DNA from: Comamonadaceae bacterium UBA2334
Lineage (GTDB): Bacteria > Pseudomonadota > Gammaproteobacteria > Burkholderiales > Burkholderiaceae_C
Assembly (NCBI GenBank): GCA_002344885.1
Contig: DDUQ01000003.1
Coordinates: forward strand, 15,122 to 38,069
Direction of reading: 5' to 3'
Length of the DNA stretch: 22,948 nt
The notes below the pieces were generated by a model. That model worked only from the letters and a program-made list of their open reading frames with translations, made no database searches and had not been told where the DNA came from. This document shows positions 1-7,402 of this stretch, one piece after another. A program made the translations under genes and the position numbers. Each line of letters begins with the position of its first letter. Position 1 is the stretch's first letter.

Positions 1-755
1 GGAGGGGGCGGGTGGCCCCGGGGCACCCCGCCCGCCCGCGGGTCGGCCGCGGGCGAGTTGCTCAACACCGGCTCACCTGTGACCAGCGCCGCCCCGAAAA
101 GGGTGTTCAGGTTGCGAAAAGCCATGCCAGGGCCGTTGACATCGGCATACGCGACCCGCGAGTCCTCGTCCCATGCCAGATTGGTGATGGCATGCACCTG
201 CAGCCAGGGCGCATCGGGCGCGTCGTAGAACACCTCGCCCACAAAGCCAAACGCACTGTGGGTCAGCGCCAGCAGGTCAGCCAGCAGAAAGTTGAACGCC
301 GTCCGGTTGTCAGTCGTCTGGATGAAGCTGGCCTGCGCCCGGCTGATAGCACTCAAGACCCCGTGCTGGCGGTGCAAGGTGCGTGTGGTCTCGCGCATAC
401 GGATGACGCTGCCAAGTTGGGCGACCATGACTGCACCAAAACCTTCGTGCGAGGCTTCCACCACATAGTCGGCAAACCCCATGTCCAGTGCCTGCGCAGC
501 CACAGCCTCGCAACCCGGGTCGATGCTCACAACCCGCAAGGCGTCACCGAGGGGCAGTTCAGTCGTCAGCGCATCGCCATCGGGCAATTGATGGTGCAGC
601 AACACCACATCCACCCGCTCGCGCGCCAGCGCCAGCCGCGCCTGGTTGAGCGTGCTGACGTGCACCAGTTTCCACGGCTTGCTGTCGCGTGCAATGGCTG
701 CGCGGATGCAGTCTGCCGCCGCAGTCAACCCACCGACCTTGAGAATGACAACCAT
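1..755 (-). CDS. Pseudo-receiver plus GAF-like signalling protein (3' truncated by window edge)
   Basis: The minus-strand frame is open from the ATG at 755 to the left edge, so only the N-terminal ~251 residues are seen. The start is well fixed: an in-frame TAG lies immediately upstream and an AGGGGG ribosome-binding site precedes it. Residues ~1-120 have the spacing of a CheY-like receiver (VDVVLLHHQLPDGDAL at ~48-62, then a VVSI strand and ADYVV near 94). The expected phosphoacceptor Asp is His54, the N-terminal acidic pair is absent, and the conserved Lys after DYVV is Glu. Residues ~150-251 look like the GAF domain common in hybrid histidine kinases and diguanylate cyclases (FNFLLADLLALTHSAFGFVG, then the start of the conserved LVTGEPVLSN segment). 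The output domain lies outside the window, so kinase or GGDEF remain equally possible. It is divergent from mutS. Confidence 0.75.
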   Translation of the reverse strand, partial: MVVILKVGGLTAAADCIRAAIARDSKPWKLVHVSTLNQARLALARERVDVVLLHHQLPDGDALTTELPLGDALRVVSIDPGCEAVAAQALDMGFADYVVEASHEGFGAVMVAQLGSVIRMRETTRTLHRQHGVLSAISRAQASFIQTTDNRTAFNFLLADLLALTHSAFGFVGEVFYDAPDAPWLQVHAITNLAWDEDSRVAYADVNGPGMAFRNLNTLFGAALVTGEPVLSNSPAADPRAGGVPRGHPPP

Positions 756-879
756 CTAGCGTCCCCCTGACACGGGAACGAGATAATAGGCCACCGGCCC
801 CAGCCCTGCGGGTGACCGCCGCCTGATCCCTCGTGTTCGCTCCTGATCCTGCCTTGACCGTCAGCCCCGCCTGCCCTCG
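756..879. promoter_or_regulatory. Divergent intergenic region upstream of mutS
   Basis: These 124 bp separate two divergent starts and should hold both promoters. An AT-rich spot at 782-788 reads GATAAT on plus and TATTAT on minus, each 5/6 to a -10 hexamer, and the minus version is ~28 bp from the start of the leftward gene. I see no convincing -35 for either direction. The AGGGGG ribosome-binding site of the leftward gene is at about 762-767. Confidence 0.35.
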
Positions 880-3642
880 ATGAGCCACCTCCCCGACAGC
901 CCTGCCCAACCGGCCCAACGCCCCGCCGACAGCACGCCACCCACCGCTGCCAGCCTGGCCGCCCAGGGGCATACGCCCATGATGGCCCAGTACCTCGCCA
1001 TCAAGGCGCAATTCCCGGCCACGCTGGTGTTCTACCGCATGGGCGACTTTTACGAGCTGTTCTGGGCCGATGCCGAGAAGGCCGCCCGGTTGCTCGACAT
1101 CACCCTCACCACGCGTGGCCAGTCTGCCGGGCAACCGGTGGTGATGGCGGGTGTGCCGTTTCATTCGGTGGAGACTTACCTGGGCCGCCTGCTGAAGCTG
1201 GGCGAATCGGTGGCCATTTGTGAACAGGTGGGCGAGGTCACCGGCAAAGGCCCGGTGGAGCGCAAGGTGATGCGCGTGGTCACCCCTGGCACGGTCACCG
1301 ACAGCGAACTGCTGGGCGACAAGGCCGAAAACGTGCTGCTGGCCATCCACCCCGGCCCCCGCATGGCGGTGGGCCTGGCCTGGATGAGCCTGACACAGGG
1401 CCTGATTCAACTGGCCGAATGTTCCACCGACGACCTGTCCGCCTGGGTGGCACGCATCAGCCCCACCGAGTTGCTGTATGGCGCAGACGTGACGCCCGCG
1501 CTGGAAAGCCGCCTGCAAGCCCTGCCGCGCCTGCTGGCAGGCCAGGGTGCCAGTTTGAGCCTCACGCCCCGCCCGGCCTGGCAGTTCGACGCCACGCTGG
1601 GCCGCCAGAAACTGCTGGCCCAGTTGCAGGCCGCCAGCCTGGCCGCCTGGGAAGCCGAGGGACTGTCGCAGGCCCACGCAGCGGCCAGTGCCCTGCTGGA
1701 CTTTGCCGAACACACACAAGGCCGCGCGCTGGCACATGCCTCGCAGTTGCAGGTCGCGCGCCCGCAAACGCTCATCAACCTGCCCGCCACCACTCGGCGC
1801 AACCTGGAGCTGACCCACACCCTGCGTGGCGAGACCGCGCCTACGTTGTTCAGCCTGCTCGACACAGCCCAAACCGGCATGGGCAGCCGCTGCCTGAAGC
1901 ACTGGCTACTGAACCCCGAGCGCGACCGCACCACCGCCACACAACGGCTGGCCACCATTGGGTGGCTGCGCGACTGGGGCAACGGACAAGGCCTGGACAG
2001 CCTGCGCCAGGCGCTGCACCACTGTGCCGATGCCGAGCGCATTGCTGCCCGTACCGCCTTGCGCCAGGTGCGCCCACGCGAGTTGGTGGCGCTGACGCAG
2101 ACGCTACACAAGGCACTTCAAATATCAGAGCTGTTCACGCTTTCACATCAAGCGCCAGAGGCCAATTTTTCTCAAAATGCAGCCGCCACACCATTCTGGC
2201 CCCCCCTGCTGACCGAGCTGGTGCAGCACCTGCGCCCCAACCGCAGCGCCCCGGCGCTGGACCTGGGCGCCTGCGCCCATTTGCTGCACAGCGCGCTGCT
2301 GCCCGAACCCGCTGCGCTGGTGCGCGACGGCGGTGTCATCAACCACGGCTTCGATGCCGAGCTGGACGAGCTGCGCGCCATCCAGACCAATTGCGACGGT
2401 TTTTTGCTGGACCTGGAAACCCGCGAACGCGCCCGCACCGGCATTGCCAACCTGCGCGTGCAGTTCAACAAGGTGCATGGCTTTTACATCGAGGTCACAC
2501 AGGGCCAGATCGACAAGGTACCCGACGACTACCGCCGCCGCCAGACGCTGAAAAACGCCGAGCGCTTCATCACACCCGAACTGAAGGCGTTTGAAGACAA
2601 AGCTTTGAGCGCCCAGGAGCGCGCGCTGGCCCGCGAAAAATGGCTGTACGAACAGCTGCTGGACAGCCTGCAAGCCTTCGTGCCCGCGCTGGGCGCGCTG
2701 GCGCGCAGCCTGGCCTCGCTGGACGCGCTCGGTACGCTGGCCGAACGCTCGCTCACGCTCAACTGGTGCGCGCCCACCTTCAGCCCGCAGCCGGGCATTG
2801 AAATTCGCGCCGGACGGCACCCGGTGGTAGAAGCGCGGCTGGCCGAGGCCAGCAGCGGCAGCTTCATTCCCAACGACACCGTCATGGGCCCCAAGGCCCG
2901 CATGCAAATCATCACCGGCCCCAACATGGGCGGCAAAAGCACCTACATGCGCCAGGTGGCCGTGATTGCCCTGCTGGCCAGCATGGGCAGCTATGTGCCC
3001 GCTGCCAGCTGCCGCCTGGGGCCGCTGGACGCCATCCACACCCGCATTGGCGCGGCAGACGACCTGGCCAACGCGCAGTCCACCTTCATGCTGGAAATGA
3101 CCGAGGCCGCGCAGATTCTGCACAGCGCCACCGCGCACAGCCTGGTGCTGATGGATGAAATCGGCCGGGGCACCAGCACGTTTGACGGCCTGGCGCTGGC
3201 CAGCGCCATTGCCCGCCACCTGCACGACAAGGTGCAGGCCCACACGCTGTTTGCCACCCACTATTTCGAGCTGACCGAGTTTCCGGCCACCCACCATGCC
3301 GCGCAGAACGTGCACGTCAGCGCCGCTGAAAACGGGGCCGACATCGTGTTTTTGCACCAGATCGAACCTGGGCCGGCGAGCCGCAGCTACGGACTGCAGG
3401 TGGCCAAGCTGGCCGGCGTGCCCGGCGCCGTAGTCCAGCACGCCCGCCACGCGCTGGCGGCACTGGAGGCCCAGAGTGCCAACGCGCAGCAACAGGTGGA
3501 CTTGTTTGCACCCCCGCCAGCCAGCACTGTGCCCGAGCCCTCGGCCGTGGATGCCGCCGTGACGCAGATGGACCCCGACACGCTGAGCCCCCGCGAAGCG
3601 CTGGAGTGGGTCTACCGGCTCAAGAAGCTGTCAACCGGCTGA
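880..3642 (+). CDS. mutS: DNA mismatch repair protein MutS
   Basis: MutS recognises base mismatches and small loops and, with MutL, starts methyl-independent or strand-directed repair. The mismatch-reading Phe-X-Glu motif is present (GDFYELF, Phe57 and Glu59). The ATPase core carries Walker A GPNMGGKST (680-688), the STFMLEMTE signature (~733-741), Walker B LVLMDEIGRG with Asp759-Glu760, and the ATHYFELT switch region. The C-terminus ends with DPDTLSPREALEWVYRLKKL, as in E. coli MutS. At 920 aa it is longer than E. coli MutS (853 aa). The extra length comes from a proline/alanine-rich N-terminal extension before TPMMAQYL (residue 34) and from an inserted stretch around residues 413-440. That stretch is encoded by an AT-rich repeat (see 2117-2180). 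The start at 880 is kept because no stronger ribosome-binding site was seen for Met34, but a start at 979 is possible. Confidence 0.98.
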   Translation: MSHLPDSPAQPAQRPADSTPPTAASLAAQGHTPMMAQYLAIKAQFPATLVFYRMGDFYELFWADAEKAARLLDITLTTRGQSAGQPVVMAGVPFHSVETYLGRLLKLGESVAICEQVGEVTGKGPVERKVMRVVTPGTVTDSELLGDKAENVLLAIHPGPRMAVGLAWMSLTQGLIQLAECSTDDLSAWVARISPTELLYGADVTPALESRLQALPRLLAGQGASLSLTPRPAWQFDATLGRQKLLAQLQAASLAAWEAEGLSQAHAAASALLDFAEHTQGRALAHASQLQVARPQTLINLPATTRRNLELTHTLRGETAPTLFSLLDTAQTGMGSRCLKHWLLNPERDRTTATQRLATIGWLRDWGNGQGLDSLRQALHHCADAERIAARTALRQVRPRELVALTQTLHKALQISELFTLSHQAPEANFSQNAAATPFWPPLLTELVQHLRPNRSAPALDLGACAHLLHSALLPEPAALVRDGGVINHGFDAELDELRAIQTNCDGFLLDLETRERARTGIANLRVQFNKVHGFYIEVTQGQIDKVPDDYRRRQTLKNAERFITPELKAFEDKALSAQERALAREKWLYEQLLDSLQAFVPALGALARSLASLDALGTLAERSLTLNWCAPTFSPQPGIEIRAGRHPVVEARLAEASSGSFIPNDTVMGPKARMQIITGPNMGGKSTYMRQVAVIALLASMGSYVPAASCRLGPLDAIHTRIGAADDLANAQSTFMLEMTEAAQILHSATAHSLVLMDEIGRGTSTFDGLALASAIARHLHDKVQAHTLFATHYFELTEFPATHHAAQNVHVSAAENGADIVFLHQIEPGPASRSYGLQVAKLAGVPGAVVQHARHALAALEAQSANAQQQVDLFAPPPASTVPEPSAVDAAVTQMDPDTLSPREALEWVYRLKKLSTG
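2117..2180 (+). repeat. AT-rich Comamonadaceae-type repeat, copy A (inside mutS)
   Basis: A locally AT-rich segment within GC-rich mutS. It carries AGCT at 2129-2132, then 17 nt, then AAGCGCC at 2150-2156, then GAGGCCAATTTTT. The same order and exact 17-nt spacing recur at 9971-10028 (plus) and 7350-7402 (minus). It is read through in frame, adding about 20 residues (LQISELFTLSH...) to MutS between the lever and clamp regions. The shared layout is seen directly. That it belongs to a dispersed family is from recall of similar sequences in related genomes. Confidence 0.65.
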
Positions 3643-3683
3643 GCACCCTACACTCCAAGGTTTTCCCTGTTCCTTTGCTTCCC

Positions 3684-4508
3684 ATGACTTATTGCGTCGC
3701 CGTCAAACTCAATGCCGGGCTGGTGTTCCTGTCCGACTCCCGCACCAATGCCGGGCTGGACCAGATCAGCACCTTCCGCAAAATGATCGTCTACGAAAAG
3801 CCGGGCGACCGCTTCATGTGCCTGCTGTCGGCGGGCAACCTGAGCATCTCGCAGTCTGTGCGCGAAATCCTGCAGGTCGAAAAACTCCAGAACGACGACG
3901 GTGACCCCATCACCATCTGGAACGCCACCAGCATGTTCGATGCCGCACGTGTGCTGGGCTCAGCCGTTCGCCACGTTCACCGCCGCGATGCCGACGCGCT
4001 GCGTGCATCGGGTGTGGAGTTCAACGTGTCGATGATTTTTGGCGGCCAGATCAAAGGCGAAGGCATGCGGCTGTTCCAGGTGTATTCACCGGGCAACTTC
4101 ATCGAAGCCACGCCTGAAACGCCGTTTTTCCAGATCGGTGAAAGCAAATACGGCAAGCCCGTGCTGGACCGTGTCATCACCCCCTACACCCCGCTGGACG
4201 AAGCGGCCAAGTGTGTGCTGGTCAGCATGGACTCCACGCTCAAGTCCAACCTGTCGGTCGGCCTGCCGCTCGATCTGGCGGTGTACGAGGCCAACAGCCT
4301 GCAGACCGACAAGATCACCTGCATCGACGAGCACAACCCCTATTTCAAAATGGTGCACAACACCTGGGGACAGAAGCTGCGTGAGGTGTTCGATGGCATC
4401 GAGCACCCCACCTGGGACGGCAGCCACACCGATGTGCCGCTGCTGACCGGCAGCGGCCGCAGCCTGCCGCTGAAGAAAATCGGCAACGAAACAGAACGGC
4501 TGATCTGA
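3684..4508 (+). CDS. Anbu-type proteasome-like protease (COG3484 family)
   Basis: This is an N-terminal-threonine hydrolase of the 20S proteasome/HslV fold, matching the 'predicted proteasome-type protease' or Anbu family. I chose the ATG at 3684 because it places Thr directly after Met (MTYCVAV), where the mature nucleophile must lie. An upstream in-frame start at 3606 would overlap the end of mutS and bury the Thr. Numbered from that Thr, Asp17 (LSDSRTNAG) and Lys32 (STFRK) fit the catalytic triad. Other family landmarks are AGNLSISQSV, GGQIKGEGMRLF, YSPGNFIEATPETPF, QIGESKYGKPVLDR and SMDSTLKSNLSVGLP. The 274-aa length is typical. The gene sits 41 bp after mutS and 2 bp before the alpha/beta hydrolase. 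The ATP-grasp, alpha-E and transglutaminase genes that often accompany Anbu are absent here. Substrates are not evident. Confidence 0.88.
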   Translation: MTYCVAVKLNAGLVFLSDSRTNAGLDQISTFRKMIVYEKPGDRFMCLLSAGNLSISQSVREILQVEKLQNDDGDPITIWNATSMFDAARVLGSAVRHVHRRDADALRASGVEFNVSMIFGGQIKGEGMRLFQVYSPGNFIEATPETPFFQIGESKYGKPVLDRVITPYTPLDEAAKCVLVSMDSTLKSNLSVGLPLDLAVYEANSLQTDKITCIDEHNPYFKMVHNTWGQKLREVFDGIEHPTWDGSHTDVPLLTGSGRSLPLKKIGNETERLI

Positions 4509-4510
4509 GC

Positions 4511-5365
4511 ATGCCGCACCACCAGCGCCCACTCGTCATCTTCAGCCACGGCAACAGCTTCCCGGGTGGCACGTACACCCAGGTACTCGACGGTTTGCGG
4601 GCGCAGGGGTCAGAGGTCCGGGCCATCGACCGATTCGGCCACGACCCGCGTTATCCCGTCACCAGCAATTGGCCGCACCTGGTGCAGCAACTGGCCGACT
4701 TCGTGGTGCAGGCTGCACAAGACCATGAAGGGCCGCTGTTTCTGGTGGGCCATTCGCTGGGCGGATTCGTGAGCCTGATGTGCGCGGCGCGTTTCCCTGC
4801 GCTGGACGGCAAACCGATAGGTGGTGTGGTGCTGCTCGACTCGCCGATCCTCGGCGGCTGGAAAGCCCGCGCATTGGCCGTGGCCAAACACACCCAAATG
4901 GTGGGGCACCTGTCGCCCGGCGCGGTCAGCCGCAAGCGCCGTCACCAATGGCCGGACGCCGATGCGGCACTGGCCCATTTTCAGCACAAACGCGCATTTG
5001 CCCGCTGGCACCCGGCGGTATTGGCCGACTACATTGCGCTGGGCACCGAGGACCGGGCCCAACCCGATGGCAGCACACAGCGCGTGCTGCGTTTCGACCG
5101 CGATGTGGAAACCGCCATTTACAACACCCTGCCCCACAACCTGGACCGGTTGTTGCGCCAGCACCCTTTGCAGTGCCCGGTGGCCTTTATCGGCGGTACC
5201 GATTCAGCCGAGATGAAGCAAGTGGGCATGGCCATGACACGCAAGGTGGTACGCCCTGACCTGCACCCTGAGCGCCTGCGCATGGTGCCTGGCACCCATC
5301 TGTTCCCGATGGAGTACCCGACCGACACCGCGCAGGTGGTGGCAGACATCCTGCGAGGGCTTTGA
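4511..5365 (+). CDS. Alpha/beta hydrolase family protein
   Basis: A 284-aa protein of the alpha/beta hydrolase fold. The oxyanion-region HGNSFPGGTY lies near the N-terminus, the nucleophile elbow GHSLGG places Ser82, and a C-terminal GTHLFPME supplies the probable catalytic His263. The acid is likely in the FIGGTDSAE strand-loop (~229-237). No signal peptide is visible, so it is probably cytoplasmic. It begins 2 bp after the Anbu stop, so the two are almost surely co-transcribed and perhaps translationally coupled, since no strong ribosome-binding site precedes the ATG. The natural substrate cannot be told; esterase or lipase-like hydrolysis is the family default. Confidence 0.85.
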   Translation: MPHHQRPLVIFSHGNSFPGGTYTQVLDGLRAQGSEVRAIDRFGHDPRYPVTSNWPHLVQQLADFVVQAAQDHEGPLFLVGHSLGGFVSLMCAARFPALDGKPIGGVVLLDSPILGGWKARALAVAKHTQMVGHLSPGAVSRKRRHQWPDADAALAHFQHKRAFARWHPAVLADYIALGTEDRAQPDGSTQRVLRFDRDVETAIYNTLPHNLDRLLRQHPLQCPVAFIGGTDSAEMKQVGMAMTRKVVRPDLHPERLRMVPGTHLFPMEYPTDTAQVVADILRGL

Positions 5366-5428
5366 CCCACACCAGTGGCGGGGGCTTGTGCGTATCATTT
5401 GCGCCGCACACCATTGAACAAAATCCAC

Positions 5429-5779
5429 ATGCCCACGCACTCTGAGTTGGACGAACGCAGCCTGCTGTTTCACGCAAAAGTGGCCGAGAAATTGCGTGCC
5501 AATCCGGCATTGTTGGACCACGCCCAAACCACCCTGAGACGCTGGCGCTCCACGGCGTCGCCACGGACCTTCAGGTACCTGGATGAATGGGAGCGCTGGC
5601 TGGCAATGGACCTGGAAGATTGCCTGCGCCATGCGCTGGCCTCCACCGAGCATGCCACGGCCATGCGCCAGTCGTCTCCGCTGGCCTGCCTGCTCAGCAA
5701 TGCTGAACGTTTTGTGCTGCTGAAAACCTGGCGCACCCACCACCCCCACAGCAAGCTGACCACCCATGCGCAAAACTGA
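5429..5779 (+). CDS. Small helical protein paired with a nucleotidyltransferase; function unknown
   Basis: A 116-aa protein that I recognise only as a type often found just upstream of DUF6036-like nucleotidyltransferase genes. It is mainly helical and rich in Arg, Glu and Leu (SELDERSLLFHAKVAEKLRA, then AQTTLRRWRS, YLDEWERWLAMDLEDCLRHA, and QSSPLACLLSNAERFVLLKT), with no membrane segment, zinc motif or clear helix-turn-helix. I chose the ATG at 5429 because homologous-looking sequence begins with MPTHSELDERS; an in-frame start at 5375 would add 18 unlikely residues. No good ribosome-binding site is seen upstream. Its 3' end overlaps the next gene by 14 nt, so the pair is translated from one message. 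By position it could be the antitoxin or partner of a two-gene toxin-antitoxin-like unit, but this is inference. Confidence 0.7.
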   Translation: MPTHSELDERSLLFHAKVAEKLRANPALLDHAQTTLRRWRSTASPRTFRYLDEWERWLAMDLEDCLRHALASTEHATAMRQSSPLACLLSNAERFVLLKTWRTHHPHSKLTTHAQN

Positions 5780-6287
5780 ACTGGAGCACATCATCCGTGC
5801 GGCTGCGGCAATCACCAACGAATACGAGCTAGTCATCATTGGTAGCCAATCCATTCTGGGTGCCGTACCCAATCCGCCCGACGCATTGGTCGAGTCGATG
5901 GAGGCGGACATCTACCCCCTGCAACACCCCGAATTGGCCGACTTGATCGACGGGGCCATCGGAGAAGCCTCGCCGTTCCACGAACGGTTTGGGTACTATG
6001 CCCAAGGCGTTGGGCCTGACACCGCCACCTTGCCCCGGGACTGGCAAAGCAGGTTGGTAAAACTGCAAAACCCCAATACCGACCTGAAGGTGGGCTGGTG
6101 CCTGGAGTTGCACGACTTGGCCGTGTCTAAACTGGCAGCAGGCCGGGAAAAAGACTGGCCCTTCGTGGCGGCCATGCTGGCCCATCAACTCATTGCAGCC
6201 GACACGTTGCTGGATCGGCTGGCGCAAACCGACCTGCCCACCAGCCACCGAGAAAAATTGGCCCGTTGGGTGGCTCGGCAACGCTGA
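5766..6287 (+). CDS. Nucleotidyltransferase-fold protein, DUF6036-like (possible toxin-antitoxin component)
   Basis: A 173-aa protein with the N-terminal signature of the DNA polymerase beta-like nucleotidyltransferase fold. The glycine-serine turn IIGSQSILGA (Gly26, Ser27) is followed about 20 residues later by SMEADIYPL, where Glu46-x-Asp48 would be the metal-binding pair. The rest (HDLAVSKLAAGREKDWPFVA at ~114-133) matches the helical segment seen in DUF6036/AbiEii-like proteins, where a Lys and an Asp near KDxxF are conserved. Such domains act as toxins or antitoxins that transfer nucleotides to tRNA or proteins (AbiE, MenAT, MNT families). Here neither activity nor target can be inferred from sequence. 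It overlaps the upstream small gene by 14 nt. Short length and a single fold suggest a complete minimal protein. Confidence 0.75.
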   Translation: MRKTELEHIIRAAAAITNEYELVIIGSQSILGAVPNPPDALVESMEADIYPLQHPELADLIDGAIGEASPFHERFGYYAQGVGPDTATLPRDWQSRLVKLQNPNTDLKVGWCLELHDLAVSKLAAGREKDWPFVAAMLAHQLIAADTLLDRLAQTDLPTSHREKLARWVARQR

Positions 6288-6419
6288 GCACTCCCGACAA
6301 GCCCGCCGCAACGAGCTGCCACGGGCACAGCCAGGTCAGGCGTCAGAACGGCGCCGTGGCGCTGCCTTCGCTGCCCAAAAGATTGGCGTTGCCCCCTCCA
6401 TCCGCCAGCCTCAGTTGTC
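6288..6419. other. Convergent intergenic region with no visible gene
   Basis: 132 bp between the converging nucleotidyltransferase and DHH genes. I see no coding signal, no T-run terminator and no clear repeat. Confidence 0.5.
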
Positions 6420-7352
6420 TCAGCTGGCGTTGAACACGCCGCCGAGCAACTCAGGCAGCCGCGCCACATCCATGCGGAACGCACAGGCCTGGGCGTGGCC
6501 GCCACCGCCCATGCTTTCGGCCAGCGGAATGACGCTGTAACCCCGCACCGAACGCAACGCCACCTTGGCCTGCCCCTTTTTGTTGACGGCCCACACCACG
6601 GCAAAGGTGCCGCAGCGCTCGCTCAGCAGGTTGCCCACCAGGCTGTGGAACGCGCTGGGGGCGTTAACCATCAGGCCCTGCTGGCCATTGAAGGTGATGG
6701 GCACGGCGTCGTCGGCCATCTCGGCCGCCAGTCGTTTGAATTTATCGTCCATGGCCTGACCGCGCACCATGAAGGTGGCCAACGCCTCGCCTTCCAGTTC
6801 AGCCAGCGCGGCCCAGCGGGCAAAGTCCTGCTCTTCCATGTCTAGCGCCGACAGGAAGGCCGCGCTGCCTTCGATCTGCCAGACCCAGATGTCCCGGTCT
6901 TCGACCATGGCCACCAGCGGCGGTACCTCGCGCTCAGGGAAGAAAAACTCCCACGCCAGGCGGGCGCCGCTCTTGCCCATGTCAAAGTGCACCACGCCAC
7001 AGCGGCAGGCAAAGCCGGCCAGCTTGTCAGCCGCGCTCTGGTGGTGGTCCAGCAACACCAGCCGCTCGGCACACGCGTCAATGGCGGTCAGCAGGTCGGC
7101 TGGCAGCGAGAAGTCCAGGATGTAGACGCTGCGCCCGGCCACGTCACCCAGGTCGGCCACGGTGCGGATGTCGCCATGGTCCAGGCCACGGCACTCGGCC
7201 TTGCCTTCGTAAAACAGCCAGGCGGCCAGCGCAGCGGCAAAGCCGTCGGGGCAGCCTTTGCCGTGGTAGAGCACCAGGGGGCGGGTGTCGGCGCGGCTGG
7301 GTTGAATGTGCAAGCGCAGGGGCAAGAGGGTTCGGGCAGATGAACTTGTCAT
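6420..7352 (-). CDS. DHH-superfamily phosphoesterase
   Basis: A 310-aa protein of the DHH/DHHA1 phosphoesterase superfamily (RecJ, NrnA, GdpP relatives), which hydrolyses phosphodiester or phosphoanhydride bonds with Mn ions. The first metal motif is YHGKGCPDGFAAA (~30-42), the second is YILDFSLP, and the eponymous DHH is in LVLLDHHQSA. The C-terminal DHHA1 substrate-binding motif is GGGGHAQACAFR (~285-296). It lacks the DNA-binding core of RecJ and the membrane parts of GdpP. It resembles the stand-alone predicted phosphohydrolases (COG2404-like), whose substrates are poorly defined; oligonucleotides or cyclic dinucleotides are possible. The ATG at 7352 is preceded by GAAGG, which lies inside the repeat at 7350-7402. 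It lies 47 bp downstream of uppP on the same strand and may share its transcript. Confidence 0.88.
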   Translation of the reverse strand: MTSSSARTLLPLRLHIQPSRADTRPLVLYHGKGCPDGFAAALAAWLFYEGKAECRGLDHGDIRTVADLGDVAGRSVYILDFSLPADLLTAIDACAERLVLLDHHQSAADKLAGFACRCGVVHFDMGKSGARLAWEFFFPEREVPPLVAMVEDRDIWVWQIEGSAAFLSALDMEEQDFARWAALAELEGEALATFMVRGQAMDDKFKRLAAEMADDAVPITFNGQQGLMVNAPSAFHSLVGNLLSERCGTFAVVWAVNKKGQAKVALRSVRGYSVIPLAESMGGGGHAQACAFRMDVARLPELLGGVFNAS

Positions 7353-7402
7353 GAAAAATGCCTTCAGCGCTTTTATTTATTCAATAGTTAGCTATATTTT
7401 CA
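7350..7402 (-). repeat. AT-rich Comamonadaceae-type repeat, copy C (between uppP and the DHH gene)
   Basis: On the minus strand this shows AAATAT, AGCT (7390-7393), 17 nt, AAGCGCT (7366-7372), then GAAGGCATTTTTC. The order and spacing match copies A and B. It spans the uppP stop codon (7400-7402) and the whole gap to the DHH gene. Its GAAGG is the apparent ribosome-binding site of that gene. Confidence 0.65.

Noticed and set aside
12..770. 252-aa plus-strand frame at the left end
   Set aside because: The opposite strand has a receiver-plus-GAF-like protein with a good ribosome-binding site and start; this frame has no family features.
2143..3492. 449-aa minus-strand frame across mutS
   Set aside because: Antisense shadow of mutS, with low-complexity Gly/Gln/Val/His composition.
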